This document shows positions 34,361-45,313 of a stretch of 64,000 bases of DNA, one piece after another (within the stretch, counting starts at the first letter, position 1; each line of letters begins with the position of its first letter). Under the pieces are notes generated by a model, which did not search any database, was not told the DNA's origin, and saw only the letters and a list, made by a program, of their open reading frames with translations. The translations under genes and the position numbers were made by a program. The DNA comes from Leptodontidium sp. MPI-SDFR-AT-0119 (taxonomy: Eukaryota > Ascomycota > Leotiomycetes > Helotiales > Leptodontidiaceae), in contig JAHLEZ010000005.1 in the NCBI GenBank assembly GCA_020726505.1, forward strand, positions 2,480,001 to 2,544,000, written 5' to 3'.

Positions 34361-34445
34361 GTTACAGTCACTTGCAAAATCGGCTTCGCCCCCTTTCGCT
34401 TTAAAAAGATTTTGAGCACAGACCACTTTGGCCACTTTTGGCGCT
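34361..34445 (-). repeat. Inverted repeat, left arm
   Basis: Reverse complement resembles 39617-39698: both share GCGCCAAAA, GTGGTCTGTGCTCA and CGAAGCCGATTTTGCAAGT in the same order. The arms are diverged but clearly homologous and face each other across the NACHT-ankyrin gene. Confidence 0.75.
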
Positions 34446-34609
34446 AACACTATACATGTTTTTCATCCCATGTATACTGTAGTACTGTATTGTACCTTAC
34501 GTGTAACAGACGCCCGAAGTCGAGCTTATTATTAGCTCCAAAATCAATGGCACGCGATCACACTATATTGATCTAGATCGATTGATTATTGCACTACTTA
34601 ATATTGTGG

Positions 34610-34822
34610 ATTGTCTACAAACTGCGGCAACGACTAACCCGACATATTCTTGCCGCCAACGCGAGTATCTGGGGTCGTACAGGTCGTCTACCATGAAATC
34701 TGTCCATTCTGCATACGCAGGAACGATTTTGATTGAGATTAGAGAGGGTCGGACTTTTTTTGATGGGGTCGCACGGGCCCTGGATGGTCAAGGAACCTCC
34801 TTAGGGACTTCCTAGACGAGTG
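34610..34822 (+). repeat. Direct repeat, left copy
   Basis: Resembles 39320-39525 in the same orientation. Shared blocks include ACATATTCTTGCCGC (ACACATTCTTGCCGC in the other), CGAGTATCTGGG (CAAGTATCTGGG), CCATTCTGCATAC and TTTGATGGGGT. The role is unknown. Confidence 0.75.
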
Positions 34823-35263
34823 CCCATTGTCCAGTTACTGATTAAATTTGATATTCAAAATATTCAAAAAAGTTATGTTTAAGTACAAGGTTTGACCTTT
34901 GTAGACATTGAAGAATAAGATGCTTTTTAGCCCAATCAAAAAATGACAGAAATATCCGCAGTATATTATCTGTCACAGATCATATGTGGTTGCACTGCTA
35001 GATAACTTTAAATTGGCCACTCCTTGAATTTCACATCAGAGCACGCTGAGATAAAGCATATAACTTAGAGAGCATTATAATCACATGGCCCGAAGAGAAA
35101 AAGTGAAACTTCTAGAGTCTTCCAAATAGAGTGATCTAGGATGCTTAGAAATCACTTAGTAGCAGCATTTTAGCATCCTAAGTACAATATATAAACATCA
35201 GCTCCCCCAAGCCTCTCTTTATCAAAGTTATAAAAATATATATAATATGATTTAAATACTGCT

Positions 35264-35565
35264 TTACAAAAACAGCTTCTGAAGCCCATAAAAGTCTTCT
35301 GGCTCAGGCGCCCCGCGTATTACCAAGAGCTGTTCTACACCATGACTATTGAGTGCTGCCAGTTGTAAGGCGGTCCAGCCACTTCTGTTCGCTATACTGA
35401 TATCTGCGCCATTATCAAGCAGCAGCCTGACAACGACCTCATGCCCTTGTCTAGCAGCCCATGAAAGCGGTGTCGAACCATCTTCATCCTTCGCGTCGAC
35501 ATCGACCTTGCCTGTATCAAGCAGCTGCTTCACAACGGCCTCGTGCCCGCTCTCAGCAACCCACC
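35264..35565 (-). pseudogene. Frameshifted C-terminal ankyrin repeats
   Basis: About three ankyrin repeats ([16 protein letters not shown], then [17 protein letters not shown], then RSGWTALQLAALNSH) and a natural-looking C-terminus (YGLQKLFL) lie in a different frame from the upstream array. At about 35558-35565 part of a repeat is missing compared with its neighbours (the TPLS segment). This shifts the frame and truncates the receptor. Confidence 0.75.
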
Positions 35566-38500
35566 CTCGTCCTTGGTCTCGAGCTCAGCGCCTTGATCTA
35601 GCAGCAGCTTCACGACGGCCACGTGCCCCATCCTAGCAGCCCACGACAGCGGCGTCTGACCAGCCTCGTCTTTGGTCTCGAGCTCAGCGCCTTGGTCTAG
35701 TAGTAGCTTCACGACGGCCTCGTGCCCCATCTTAGCAGCCCACAACAGCGGCGTCGAACCAGACTGAGACTTGGTCTCGAGCTCAGCGCCTTGGTCTAGT
35801 AGTAGCTTCACGACGGCCTCGTGCGCCCTCCCGGCAGCCCACGACAGCGGCGTCAAACCAGACTGAGACTTGGTCTCGAGCTCAGCGCCTTGGTCTAGTA
35901 GTAGCTTCACGACGGCCTCGTGCCCCCTCTTAGCAGCCCACAACAGCGGCGTCAAACCATCCTCGTCCTTGGTCTCGAGCTCAGCGCCTTGGTCTAGTAG
36001 TAGCTTTACGACGGCCTCGTGCGCCATCCTAGCAGCCCACGACAGCGGCGTCGAACCAGACTGAGACTTGGTCTCGAGCTCAGCGCCTTGATCTAGTAGT
36101 AGCTTCACGACGGCCTCGTGCGCCCTCCCGGCAGCCCACGATAGCGGCGTCCGACCAGACTGAGACTTGGTCTCGAGCTCAGCGCCCTGGTCTAGCAGCA
36201 GCTTCACGACGGCCTCGTGCCCGCTCGCAGCAGCCCACGATAGCGGCGTCCGACCAGACTGAGACTTGGTCTCGAGCTCAGCGCCCTGGTCTAGCAGCAG
36301 CTTCACGACGGCCTCGTGCCCGCTCTCAGCAGCCCACGATAGCGGCGTCTGACCAGACTCGTCCTTGGTCTCGAGCTCAGCGCCTTGGTCTAGCAGCAGC
36401 TTCACGACGGCCTCGTGCCCCCTCTCAGCAGCCCACGACAGCGGCGTCTGACCAGACTCGTCCTTGGTCTCGAGTTCAGCGCCCTGGTCTAGTAGCAGCT
36501 TCACGACGGCCTCGTGCCCCCACTCAGCAGCCCACGACAGCGGCGTCTGACCAGACTCGTCCTTGGTCTCGAGCTCAGCGCCCTGGTCTAGTAGTAGCTT
36601 CACGACGGCCTCGTGCCCCCTCTCGGCAGCCCACGACAGCGGCGTCTGACCAGACTCGTCCTTGGTCTCGAGCTCAGCGCCCTGGTCTAGTAGTAGCTTC
36701 ACGACGGCCTCGTGCCCCCTCTCAGCAGCCCACGACAGCGGCGTCCGGCTGCGACTATCCTTTATATCCAGACCCTGCCCGTGCCTAATGAGGATATTTG
36801 CTGCCTCATGGACTCCAAAATATGCTACTAAGTGTAGGCCAGTCATTTGCTTCGGTATCTCTTGATTGTACGTTGTGTCCCCTGACCATCTCTTAACGGA
36901 CATTAGTGCTTGACTTGATGCCTCAACCTGAGTTTGTTTCTGGAGAAATTCTATAATACCTTGACATGAAGTCGAAGCCTCCCGAGCATGGTGTCCCCAA
37001 TTATGTGCTGCGTAGTCGTATAGCGTATTTGATTGAAGCCGTTGTTCAAACTCCTTATTGTTTTGGCAAATTCCACTCTCGAACTCGTCAAGTGAGAGAT
37101 ACGTAACGCAAGTTGTTGTAATGTTAGTCTTCGCATTAGGGAACCATTGCCTTTGTGTTCGCTCGAAGTATTCCTGCGTCGTGTAATGGACTAATCGAAT
37201 AATCCCGCTTTCTTCATTGACTGTCACTAATCCGGCACAAGCAGAGACCATGTCTTCGACCTGTGGAATGTTCTCTTTATCAAGCTCAGAGTCACCAACC
37301 TCTATAGCAAGGGCATGTTGGAGTTCCAACGTGGTCAACGGTCTCTTTGCACACGTGATCCAGGATAGGACTTGTTTAGCCAGCTCTTCCTGGTCTTGTA
37401 GTTGCCCTTCGATACGTTTCATTGCGTCGTTATATGCACAATCATATACATTTGTTCCTGTAGGTAGCTGTGCAATGGCGGTTCGAATAGCTTTGGCTGA
37501 TCGCTTTCCAACCAGGGAATCAAGATGGAGCTGTGCAAGTAGGAACCTTAAAACACGTTAGCGCTTCGTCTCATACACAAACAGAGAGAACCTACATTCC
37601 CTTTACTAACAGCACAATCCTAGCCTTAATCTCCTCTTGTAGGTCTGGGCTACGGCTGACGAAGGCTGGGAGTCGAAATATGTGGCCATCGAGATATCGT
37701 CGCACGTCTTCTTCACTTGCACGAATCTCTAGTGAAATGCTCCCTTCAAACTTCTCTGTAATCTCGGGTATAAATCTCGAGGTCGCAAAAACGTTTGCTC
37801 TTGGCTTAGCTGGAGCTAAGAAGATCTCTTTCAAGAGTCTCGTTCGGCAGCCATCAGTCGTTCGACACTCATCGAGTGCGTCGATAATAATAAAGACTTT
37901 CGAAAACATGGCAACCACAAACTGAAACGTTCTTGATATTTCGTCAAAGGATGGCCGTGTTCGTTGGTCCTTGTGTTTTTCATAGAGGGTCTTCACACTC
38001 TCTGGTAAAGAGGCCCTCTTCTGGCTCAACTGCTTTAGCAGGCTTGCAAGTAAGTCATCGGCCTTCTGTTCGTCTTGCCGCCGGAAGTTGCAATAGAGGT
38101 ACGCAATGCCAATATCTGCCTCACTCTGGAACCGCATAGTCAAATCGTCGATAATGATCGCAGTAAGGATTGTCTTTCCCGCTCCTGGAATCCCTGGACA
38201 AAACAACGTCTTCTTCGGCGTTTGCACCCATGTCTGATATTCCTCCGAATCAATAAGCCATTGTCCAGTCCCGGCTTGTCGCCGATTAATAAAATCGCTT
38301 TGTTGTGAAGCATAATCGATAGTGGTAAGCCAATCGAGAATAATGTGTCGTTCTTGATCGTTTTGTTTCCGATTTAGTTCATCTACGCCACGTTTTGCCT
38401 CAATTATTATTTGACTATATAAAATCAATCACCGGACATTGAATATATAGCGATAGGGCATAGTTGCCTTGATATTCCTCCAAGAAATGTACTGAGCAGA

Positions 38501-38933
38501 AGGACATTTGATGTGATCCGATCTCGAAGCTCGCGAATGTCCTCTGGCTCCCAATTAAGTCGCTTCCAAACCCTCTTTGCCTTTGTACTCATACTCCCGC
38601 CCTTGCGTTCCAGCTCTTGATATTTCCTTGTCGTTATTACTAGTTCGTTGAGGACATTTCGGCAGTTGCTAGAAATTTCTTGCAGGCGCGTCCGTTGCTG
38701 ATCGTTGAGTTCGTGGTCCGATAGGTTGATATCAATATCTTCGAGGATGATCGAGAGACTTCTGACCCTTTTCCGTCAACGAATTCAGCATTGCTCAGTC
38801 AAAAGATAGCCAGGAGAGCGTACTCGTCAGAAATTGCCTTGAATTGGCCTGGCGCGTCGACGAACTCCTTCCGGATCTTTTTGGCAAGCTCGATTGCCGC
38901 GATGAAATCGCCTACACTAAAACCGAAGCTCAT
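35530..38933 (-). CDS. NACHT-ankyrin STAND receptor (NLR-like), truncated by frameshift
   Basis: A predicted intracellular nonself or damage sensor of the fungal STAND class. Exons: 38933-38824, 38767-38468, 38414-37596 and 37546-35530. The N-terminal domain ([20 protein letters not shown], then [19 protein letters not shown]) resembles fungal STAND N-terminal death-fold-type domains. The NTPase has Walker A GIPGAGKT and Walker [12 protein letters not shown] helical linker follows, then about 13 ankyrin units ending at a premature TGA at 35530. Predicted length is about 1,081 residues. Intron 38467-38415 has GC-AG ends (AAG|GCAACT ... ATATAG) and rejoins the frame as GISSQIII; introns 38823-38768 and 37595-37547 are GT-AG. 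The ligand is unknown; repeats of this kind usually bind the ligand. Confidence 0.85.
35575..36768 (-). repeat. 99-bp ankyrin-coding tandem array, about 12 units
   Basis: About 12 head-to-tail units of 99 bp, almost identical at DNA level. The core [18 protein letters not shown] is invariant in nearly all. Differences cluster at a few positions: residues 2-4 and 6 of the unit (DES/SQS/DED, then Q/R/S/L), the S/L after TPL, and two or three residues after WAA (ER, EW, ES, AS, GR, RM, KR, KM). Confidence 0.95.
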
Positions 38934-39319
38934 CGTGATATCAAGCACAGTTCTGTCATTAGCACAGGAGAAGGTAGGTTGAAAGAGAGCAGAAGAGAGA
39001 GAAAGCAGAGAATGAAAGAAGATTGCCCTTCGACTTCGTAGACACGTTGTCCGGGGTCAGCCTCACGAGGCTGGACTGCGCCCGTGAGGCAGACTCGGGC
39101 CTGATGCGCTGGCCACGTGGGGCTTGCATAGGAGGCCTGAGGTGGGCAATTTGGCCCTCATGAAGCCGAGCTCAGGAGTTAGAAGTGTGTCAAACTGCCA
39201 CTCTACGAAATGCACTTGGTAGAAGTAGTAGTCCCACAGTAGCACAAGTACCGCAAAGATTTAGGAGGTACGGCCCGTAGCATGAAATCGTGCGCAGGCC
39301 AAGGCGCTAACACGTGCAA

Positions 39320-39525
39320 TCGTCTACCAGATTGCGGCGATGACGGGCCCAACACATTCTTGCCGCGAACGCAAGTATCTGGGTTCTTACAGAGCGTCTA
39401 GCACCAAATCTGCCCATTCTGCATACTCGAGAACGACTTTGGCCGATATTACAGTTGGTCAAAATTATTTTGATGGGGTTGCACGGCCTTGGACGGTCAC
39501 GCTACCGTAGACTTTCTGACGAGTG
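39320..39525 (+). repeat. Direct repeat, right copy
   Basis: Same orientation as 34610-34822, with matching blocks such as CCCATTCTGCATAC and TTTGATGGGGTTGCACGG. Confidence 0.75.
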
Positions 39526-39616
39526 AGAGCCTCTTAGATGATCACGTGCTGCAAAGTCGAGGCAGTTGCTGGATCTAGGGAAGTAGTACACAGGATGACA
39601 AAGGAGCTACGGCGCC

Positions 39617-39698
39617 AGCGCCAAAAAGGGATGATGTGGTCTGTGCTCATAATTTATTTAGGCGAAGGGGACGAAGCCGATTTTGCAAGTTACTGTAT
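39617..39698 (+). repeat. Inverted repeat, right arm
   Basis: Homologous to the reverse complement of 34361-34445. One frame across it reads GDEADFASYC, with EADFASDC-like sequence in the other arm. This could be a decayed coding end of a transposon; I am not sure. Confidence 0.75.
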
Positions 39699-40628
39699 CA
39701 GATGGTCAAAGAGAAGCCGTCATGTGTCAAGATGATCATCGTAGATTTGATATGAACGATTTCGAGGCGCGGCGGTCTCCTAAAGTGGCGGACGCTTGTA
39801 ATTACTCGACGAAAAATGAAATTATCGCAGAACTGGCAAAGGTGGTTTTGATTATATGATCGAATCTACCAGATTTGAATCTGCGAGAAGTGATTGCAAA
39901 TGAATACAACATCTTAGAACTAGTAATTGAAGATACAACGAAGGGGATAACTACTTTCAACTATATATATAATAAATTATAAATAATATACCTGAAAACG
40001 ACACTTTTGGATGATCAGCCTGAATTTTGATCTTCCTCGCGTAAATAAATAAGCTATCCCTCGCTTAATTTATAAGGCCTTTAGCGCCTACCTTCAGGTA
40101 TGTTTCTGGTGGCAGTACGGGGGATAGTTGTCACGAGATGAATTCGTTGGTCTTCAGTATGCTGCTTTCTCAGCTGCAAAATACGATTTTTATGACAGGT
40201 GAAGGTTTCGGCAGGATTTTCTCACGAGGAGGAAGGACAGGTTATGATGGGAGACAAAACAGCTTTATACACCGACGACTTAGAGCGAGGGCAAGCTCGC
40301 TGGGAAGGCTGCAGTGATGCATGTGATAAGTGGAAAGAAGATGATTGCTTGAAAGGAGTAACCTGTGGGTGATTGGAACTTCCTGAAAGATTGATACATG
40401 CATAAATATCCCCCATGCATTCGAGGATGCAACTTGGTGTTGTGCAGTCATTGGACCTTTTGATGCAGCCAAATCCCCCAACCCAACCATCCAACATATC
40501 AAGCAACCAAAAAACAATTTTAAAGCTTCCGCGCTGTAACCCAACGTCTAGCAATCAGACCGTGAGAGCTTTCGCTAGGGGCATTTAGCACGTAAAAGGG
40601 GTTAACTGAGAGGCATGCCGAGCAGCAC

Positions 40629-42270
40629 TCAGTCATCTCTTGCACGAGTGAAAATCTCCTTTGTTTCAGTCATTTCAGTGTCCCACGCCCATCTTAGTGT
40701 GATCATGTCATGACTCTCAGTGATGTCAACAGACATTAGATAATATGAGGCTTTGAAGTCAGTCACATAGCGTCCGCGGCGCATGGCTTGATTGTACATC
40801 AGCAGCCAGGAGAACATGTCGTCCTCATAGTGTTCCAGGTCGTAGATCTCGCTGTTATAGCTCTGGAAGCATATCTTCAATTGGTCGAAATGTTCTGTGA
40901 CATGGATGGAGAAATTGCAAACTGTGTTCCAATAGCGACCGACATAGGTACTAAGCATTCGAGGCTGAGTTCCTGGTTTCCGTTGGGCGTCCAATTCTGC
41001 CTTGATGATGTCATTATGGCTTAGACCTTGCTGGACGAATTGACGGGTAAAACTTGGGTAGTCGTTGGGTTTTGGAACATTGAGGACTGTTTCCAACAAG
41101 CATTGTCCCACGAAATCAGCAGTATCTAGGGGCGCTAGAGAATTCTACAGCACGGTAATCATGGTCCCCGTTTCAGGTACGATGAGAAAACATGAAGTAC
41201 TCCCAGGCGTGCTTCCATGGTGGTAGACCACCAACCTATATTGGCCTTCTTTGCCGACTATTGGCTCTTCTCCGATGAGTGGATTCAGAGAAATCCGGCC
41301 CATTTGTCCTAGAAGCTGAGAACGAGCAAATCCAGCTCCATATCCTTGTTCGCGGATTGAAGGTCCGGGAAAGCGTGCGTGATTTGTGACTATATTTCGG
41401 CATTCTTTGAAGATACTCCCAGCGGTTTTTCTTCGACAGAGTTGGCCAACTGATCATTGATGGCTCGGCAGAACGATTGATAGTAAACCAAGAGGTCCTA
41501 AATGGTGCTTTTTACGCCACAGGCGGCTTCCATCAATGTTCCTTTACCAAGTTTTGGTGGAGGGATCTCAAACCGTAGTGATATCGTCCAATACGGCGTA
41601 AGATTTTGCCTGGTTGTCGTTTTCGGGGTGCCAAGTCGTGCTTGTTCGTGACATGGCAAGAGGCTCAAAAAGTCGATCGTGCAACAAAGCTGACATCGAT
41701 CGACCTGCTCGCTTCTCCAGCACTTCTACGACCAATTCGTATCCCCAGTTGTTGTAGTTGAAGGAAGCTCGGAAAGGCAAACATTTCTCCAGCGTGCTAA
41801 AACAGTTAAGGGTTTGGTCACGGGCTAGCAACACGGAATTTTCACTGCGGAGCCAATACGCATCGAAGTTGGTGATACCAGAGCGATGAGATAGCATGTT
41901 GATGACAGTGGCGTTGTCTTCAGCTACTGCATCGGTGCTGCTGAAGTTCGAAAGAGCATCTTTGATCGATTTGCACCAGTCGACCGTTTCTTTAGAAACC
42001 TCGATGCCCGTCAACGCTGAAACCATACCCTTGGTCATAGAATTGATATTGAATCTAGTCTGATCGTTTGATTTCAGCTTGTGTTCAATGTCGCGAAAGC
42101 CCAAATGAAAGGTTTTTAGGGGTTCGCCTTGATGGCAGATGGCAAAGGCCAGCGAAGGTGTGCCAGAAATGGCCATGATCTCTTCGATTGCGGGCAAAGT
42201 AACATCATGAACCCGCTGGACCGCTGAGGCCTGAATACTGATTGACCTTGACCGGTCAGCCGGGGCACAC
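40629..42270 (-). pseudogene. Beta-lactamase-like serine hydrolase, broken
   Basis: Family of penicillin-binding-protein-like serine hydrolases common in fungi. Frame 42197-41568 has the SxxK motif (INSMTKGM, nucleophile Ser) and the YxN motif (FNYNNWGYELVVEVLEKRAG) with downstream LFEPLAMSRT. The sequence continues in a second frame (FEIPPPKLGKGTLMEAACGV) with a TAG at 41500-41498. It then moves to a third (RFPGPSIREQGYGAGFARSQ, then LVVYHHGSTPGSTS, the usual HxG-type third motif region), with a TAG at 41147-41145. The last frame (GQCLLETVLNVPKPNDYPSF) ends at 40629. Both TAGs are one C-to-T step from CAG. With two stops and at least two frame changes it is not expected to make an enzyme. 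Upstream sequence to about 42270 may add the N-terminus. Confidence 0.75.
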
Positions 42271-43028
42271 TGTTTGTCTATAATCTGGGCTTACATTTTC
42301 ATGGTTTCTCTATCGTTGCTCACAGGGAGGGAGAAGGGTGAGGAGAGCAAGGACGGTGTGGCAGATGATACCGCAACAAGTGGACGAAGCTCAATTCTGG
42401 ATACGCTTTGCGGATGGCGGCAGCTCAAAATCTCTGTATTGTTCTCCGGGACGAGTAAATGATCGGTGGGAAAGCAATTTGAACTCTGCTCCGGGTCTCG
42501 GTCGCTTCGTCCTAGGCTTTCGTGTGCGACAAGATTCACTTTGCATCGAACAACTGCACAAAAATATTGCATTCCTGGCTTCTCCATCAATGATGCAAAT
42601 CCCTTGACTTTATCTTCATTCCCTAGGCGGGCGTGATACACCTTGGGATAAAATCCTTTTTGGCTCGGCTTATTATAATTCCCCTAAAAACACTTACTCA
42701 CCACCTCAACAGACTTAAAGCTCCCTCCTACAACTTCCATCATTCTTCATATGCCTCCCCCGCCTTCGCCCCCCCCTTTAATATTCGACTTTATTGAGAT
42801 ACTTTGGTTCCCTATTCTCCATCATTGCACCTTACACAGCTTAATTGAGTGGTCGGACACCTATGTCTCGAACTCTTGATCCTCCACCACTGAGATTTGT
42901 TCAGCACCGTACAAGATGTAAAGGATTAAGATTCAATTTTTTTCATGTTTATTGCAGCTATGGTGGAAATGCTAAACATACTTGAGTACGCGAGAATCAA
43001 AAGCCTCGACCATCTCTGGACTGTAATA
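42271..43028. other. No recognised gene
   Basis: Between the hydrolase pseudogene and the next broken gene. A minus-strand frame of 116 codons (42641-42291) lacks any known motif. Nothing else was seen. Confidence 0.4.
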
Positions 43029-44060
43029 CTATTTGATATAAGCCTCCACATCTGCACCGCCCACTAAAAACCAGCCATTCAAATCGGCACCCCCCTCACA
43101 GCAGCCATTTGCCCTCATTGAAGCCAAAACAGACACGCCATATCCCGAGAACTTGAATTCCATGCCATCCATGTATAACTTCACCGCTCCATTTGCCCGC
43201 ATCCATATATATTCCTTCTCTGTCATCCCCCTTTCTGATGTTTGCAAAATGACCAAATCCTCAGCACCCATAGATACATGCAGAAATGTAGATCCGTATT
43301 GCCGGAGGTATTCTTTGTGCCGTTGGTTTGGAATGTCTCGTTCAGTCTCAGTTGTCGAGATATCTCATCGGCGAGTTCTTCTGACACTTGGATGCCGAAG
43401 TGATGGTTTCGCAATAGCTTCATTCGTGATTCGTTCTCAGTTGCCTCCATTGCCAGTTTCCTCCGCAGGCCATCTAGCTGTTGAATCGCATCCGCGCCAC
43501 CGATTTGCATCATGCCAATATCAGGGAGTGATAAGCCATTGGATGATGGTTGAGCATTTGGACTCGAGCTTGTATCTGATGTGGGAGTGGAACTTCATGA
43601 CCTGGGTTGGCTCTCTGTGGATCTTTGCTGCTTCTGAGTGGTTGTTTCTAGGGATTGTGGCTGGTCAGTGCCACATGAGGAATTCCACCGTTGACTTCAT
43701 GCGGATCCGTCTGTTGTCTGTGATAGTCGAGCAAGCCGTGTATCTTCACCAGCATTGTTGATCAACTTCGCTATGTCATCCACCGACCACTCCTTGATTT
43801 TATCCCCACCAGGGAGCTCTTTACATGCCCATATCAGACGACGAGGGATTGCAGCTGGGAACCGTTCCATCGAGAGATTGCCTTTAATGTCAAGTGTCGA
43901 GTCGTACCTCTCAAGTATCAGCCGCAAGATTGCATCCTTCCCGATGATGTCCTCCAAGTCTTCCAATGTATATATGGCCTCTTTCTCGACATCCCTTGCA
44001 ACGCTAGCAGCTCGCTCGTTTGCTATCACTGCTTCCTTTCTGTAGCGATGGTATCTCGTC
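43029..44060 (-). pseudogene. Broken gene of unknown function
   Basis: One minus-strand frame runs from about 44060 (IANERAASVARDVEKEAIYT, then PAAIPRRLIWACKELPG) through a Ser/Thr/Gln-rich middle to LDGLRRKLAMEATENESRM and EELADEISRQLRL. It is interrupted by TGA at 43699-43697 and 43597-43595, each one C-to-T step from CGA. Near 43350 the reading moves to another frame (HKEYLRQYGSTFLHVSMGAE, then MDGMEFKFSGYGVSVLASMR) that ends at 43029. Helical and charged at first, then a compact Gly-rich C-terminal domain. I do not recognise the family. Confidence 0.5.
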
Positions 44061-44117
44061 TAGGTTCTTGACCTCCAGATTTATCCTATCCAGCTCTTTT
44101 TTGGCGTCTGTCTATCT

Positions 44118-44144
44118 CCCCCCCCCCCCCCCCCCCCCCCCCCC
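44118..44144. repeat. Poly-C run, 27 bases
   Basis: Uninterrupted C run just outside the 5' side of the preceding broken minus-strand gene. Such runs are rare in fungal DNA and are easily mis-sized in assemblies. Confidence 0.9.
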
Positions 44145-44489
44145 AGCTCATCCTCGTGGGCTCGTATCACTCTGTGTTATTTGATTGCAGGTGTAGCCCG
44201 GGCTGACAACTCTGTAGTTGTAAGTGCTGTGAATGCCTTGCTTAGCTGGAGGTAAGCTGGGACAATTCCGTTCGCGAGCTCAGCCCTTGCCTGTTTCGCA
44301 GTTCGCAGCAACCTTGGCATCCAAGATAGAGGTGAGAGATGAAGCCATGTTTGCTGATGTTGCGCCTCCTGGCACTTCTACCAGGTTGCTTGCGAGCCCG
44401 GACTGAAGAAGATAGAGTAACCAGGAGATTCATTCTTCGAATAGATGTCTAGTCAATATTGCAGTGCCAGTCAATCGAGTAGGAACGTA

Positions 44490-44820
44490 GGATCAACTTG
44501 ATGCTTGGCAATGAATAAATAGAGATTCCCTCTGGAACTACCGGGTGAGGGAGGTATGTGATGGTGGTCAAGGAGGAGGGAGATGACGGTTGGAGATTGG
44601 GGGATTGTGCATAAGGTCGAGAATATATGCGGCGTGTATAGAGAGACCATCAGGATCAATGTGATGATTGGTAACGAACGAAGAGAGAGTGCCCCCCTGG
44701 AGCGAACAGATGAAGGAGGTTTGTGATGATGATTGAGGGGAAAGAAGATGATTATTAAGGAGGAAGAAGATGGTGGTTGGACGTTGGAGGATTGCGCAGT
44801 GGTTGAGAAGACGTGTGGCG
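44490..44820. repeat. Diverged tandem duplication, about 160 bp x 2
   Basis: The segment starting AGGATCAACTTGATGCTTGG (44491) is repeated in diverged form from AGGATCAATGTGATGATTGG (about 44653). Both contain a GGAGG purine-rich middle, then GGTTGGAGATTGGGGGATTG or GGTTGGACGTTGGAGGATTG, and end near TGTGGCG or TGCGGCG. Long minus-strand frames through it with repeated Ser/Pro/His are by-products. Confidence 0.7.
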
Positions 44821-45181
44821 CTAGACTCGCTTGTCGCGCTACCACGTGAGAGGCAGCAGGAACGATCCAGCAACTGAAAGGATATTTATTTGGATATCTT
44901 TGGCAGGCGTCTACCTAGGAACATAGCAGCCAGCGTAAACTCAAATCCCTTGGCCTTTGTGCCTTCATCGATTGATATCTATTGCAGACTCGAACCCCCA
45001 ACATACCTACCGTTGCCGTAAAACCGTTGAACTTGTTTGTTTTGAAAGGTCCGAATCCGTAGATTTCCCAGTCCTGTGGTCTATGAAACTCCGAAACTCA
45101 CACCAACCCTCTATCTCATATAATTAATGATATGAACTATCAGCTTGTCCCCTTTGATGTCCCTGTGCTCATTGATGCAGA
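44821..45181. other. No recognised gene
   Basis: Intergenic; nothing recognisable was seen. Confidence 0.4.
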
Positions 45182-45313
45182 ATGAGCCTCTCTCTTGCCT
45201 CCTCGCAGTAGCCTGAGGGCTGTACCTTGCCGTTTAGCAAGCTTTTCGGTCTCCTAAGCAAGGTCGTTTTCGAGGTCAGAGAACGGATTTTCGAGCTCAT
45301 CCTAATCAGATGA
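45182..45313 (+). pseudogene. F-box/2EXR-like fragment, copy B
   Basis: Aligns codon by codon with the fragment at 11274: EGCTL, then SKLFGLLSKVVFEVRERIFE here against NKLFGLLHKVSFEIREQIFE there. A TAG near 45209 replaces an Arg codon of copy A and a TGA ends it at 45313. It is a decayed paralogue. Confidence 0.6.

Larger units (their letters stand above)
34190..35263. other. Noncoding flank with repeat arms
   Basis: Holds the left arms of an inverted and a direct repeat (separate entries), then AT-rich sequence up to the 3' end of the NACHT-ankyrin gene. No gene is recognised. Confidence 0.5.
38934..40628. other. Noncoding flank of receptor gene with repeat arms
   Basis: Contains the promoter side of the minus-strand receptor and the right arms of the inverted and direct repeats. 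Open frames here are short and without motifs. Confidence 0.5.

Noticed and set aside
35575..36768. CRISPR-like repeat array
   Set aside because: The 99-bp period encodes ankyrin repeats without spacers, and the organism is a fungus.
44471..44873. Overlapping minus-strand Ser/Pro/His-rich frames
   Set aside because: They cross a diverged tandem duplication and have no domain features.
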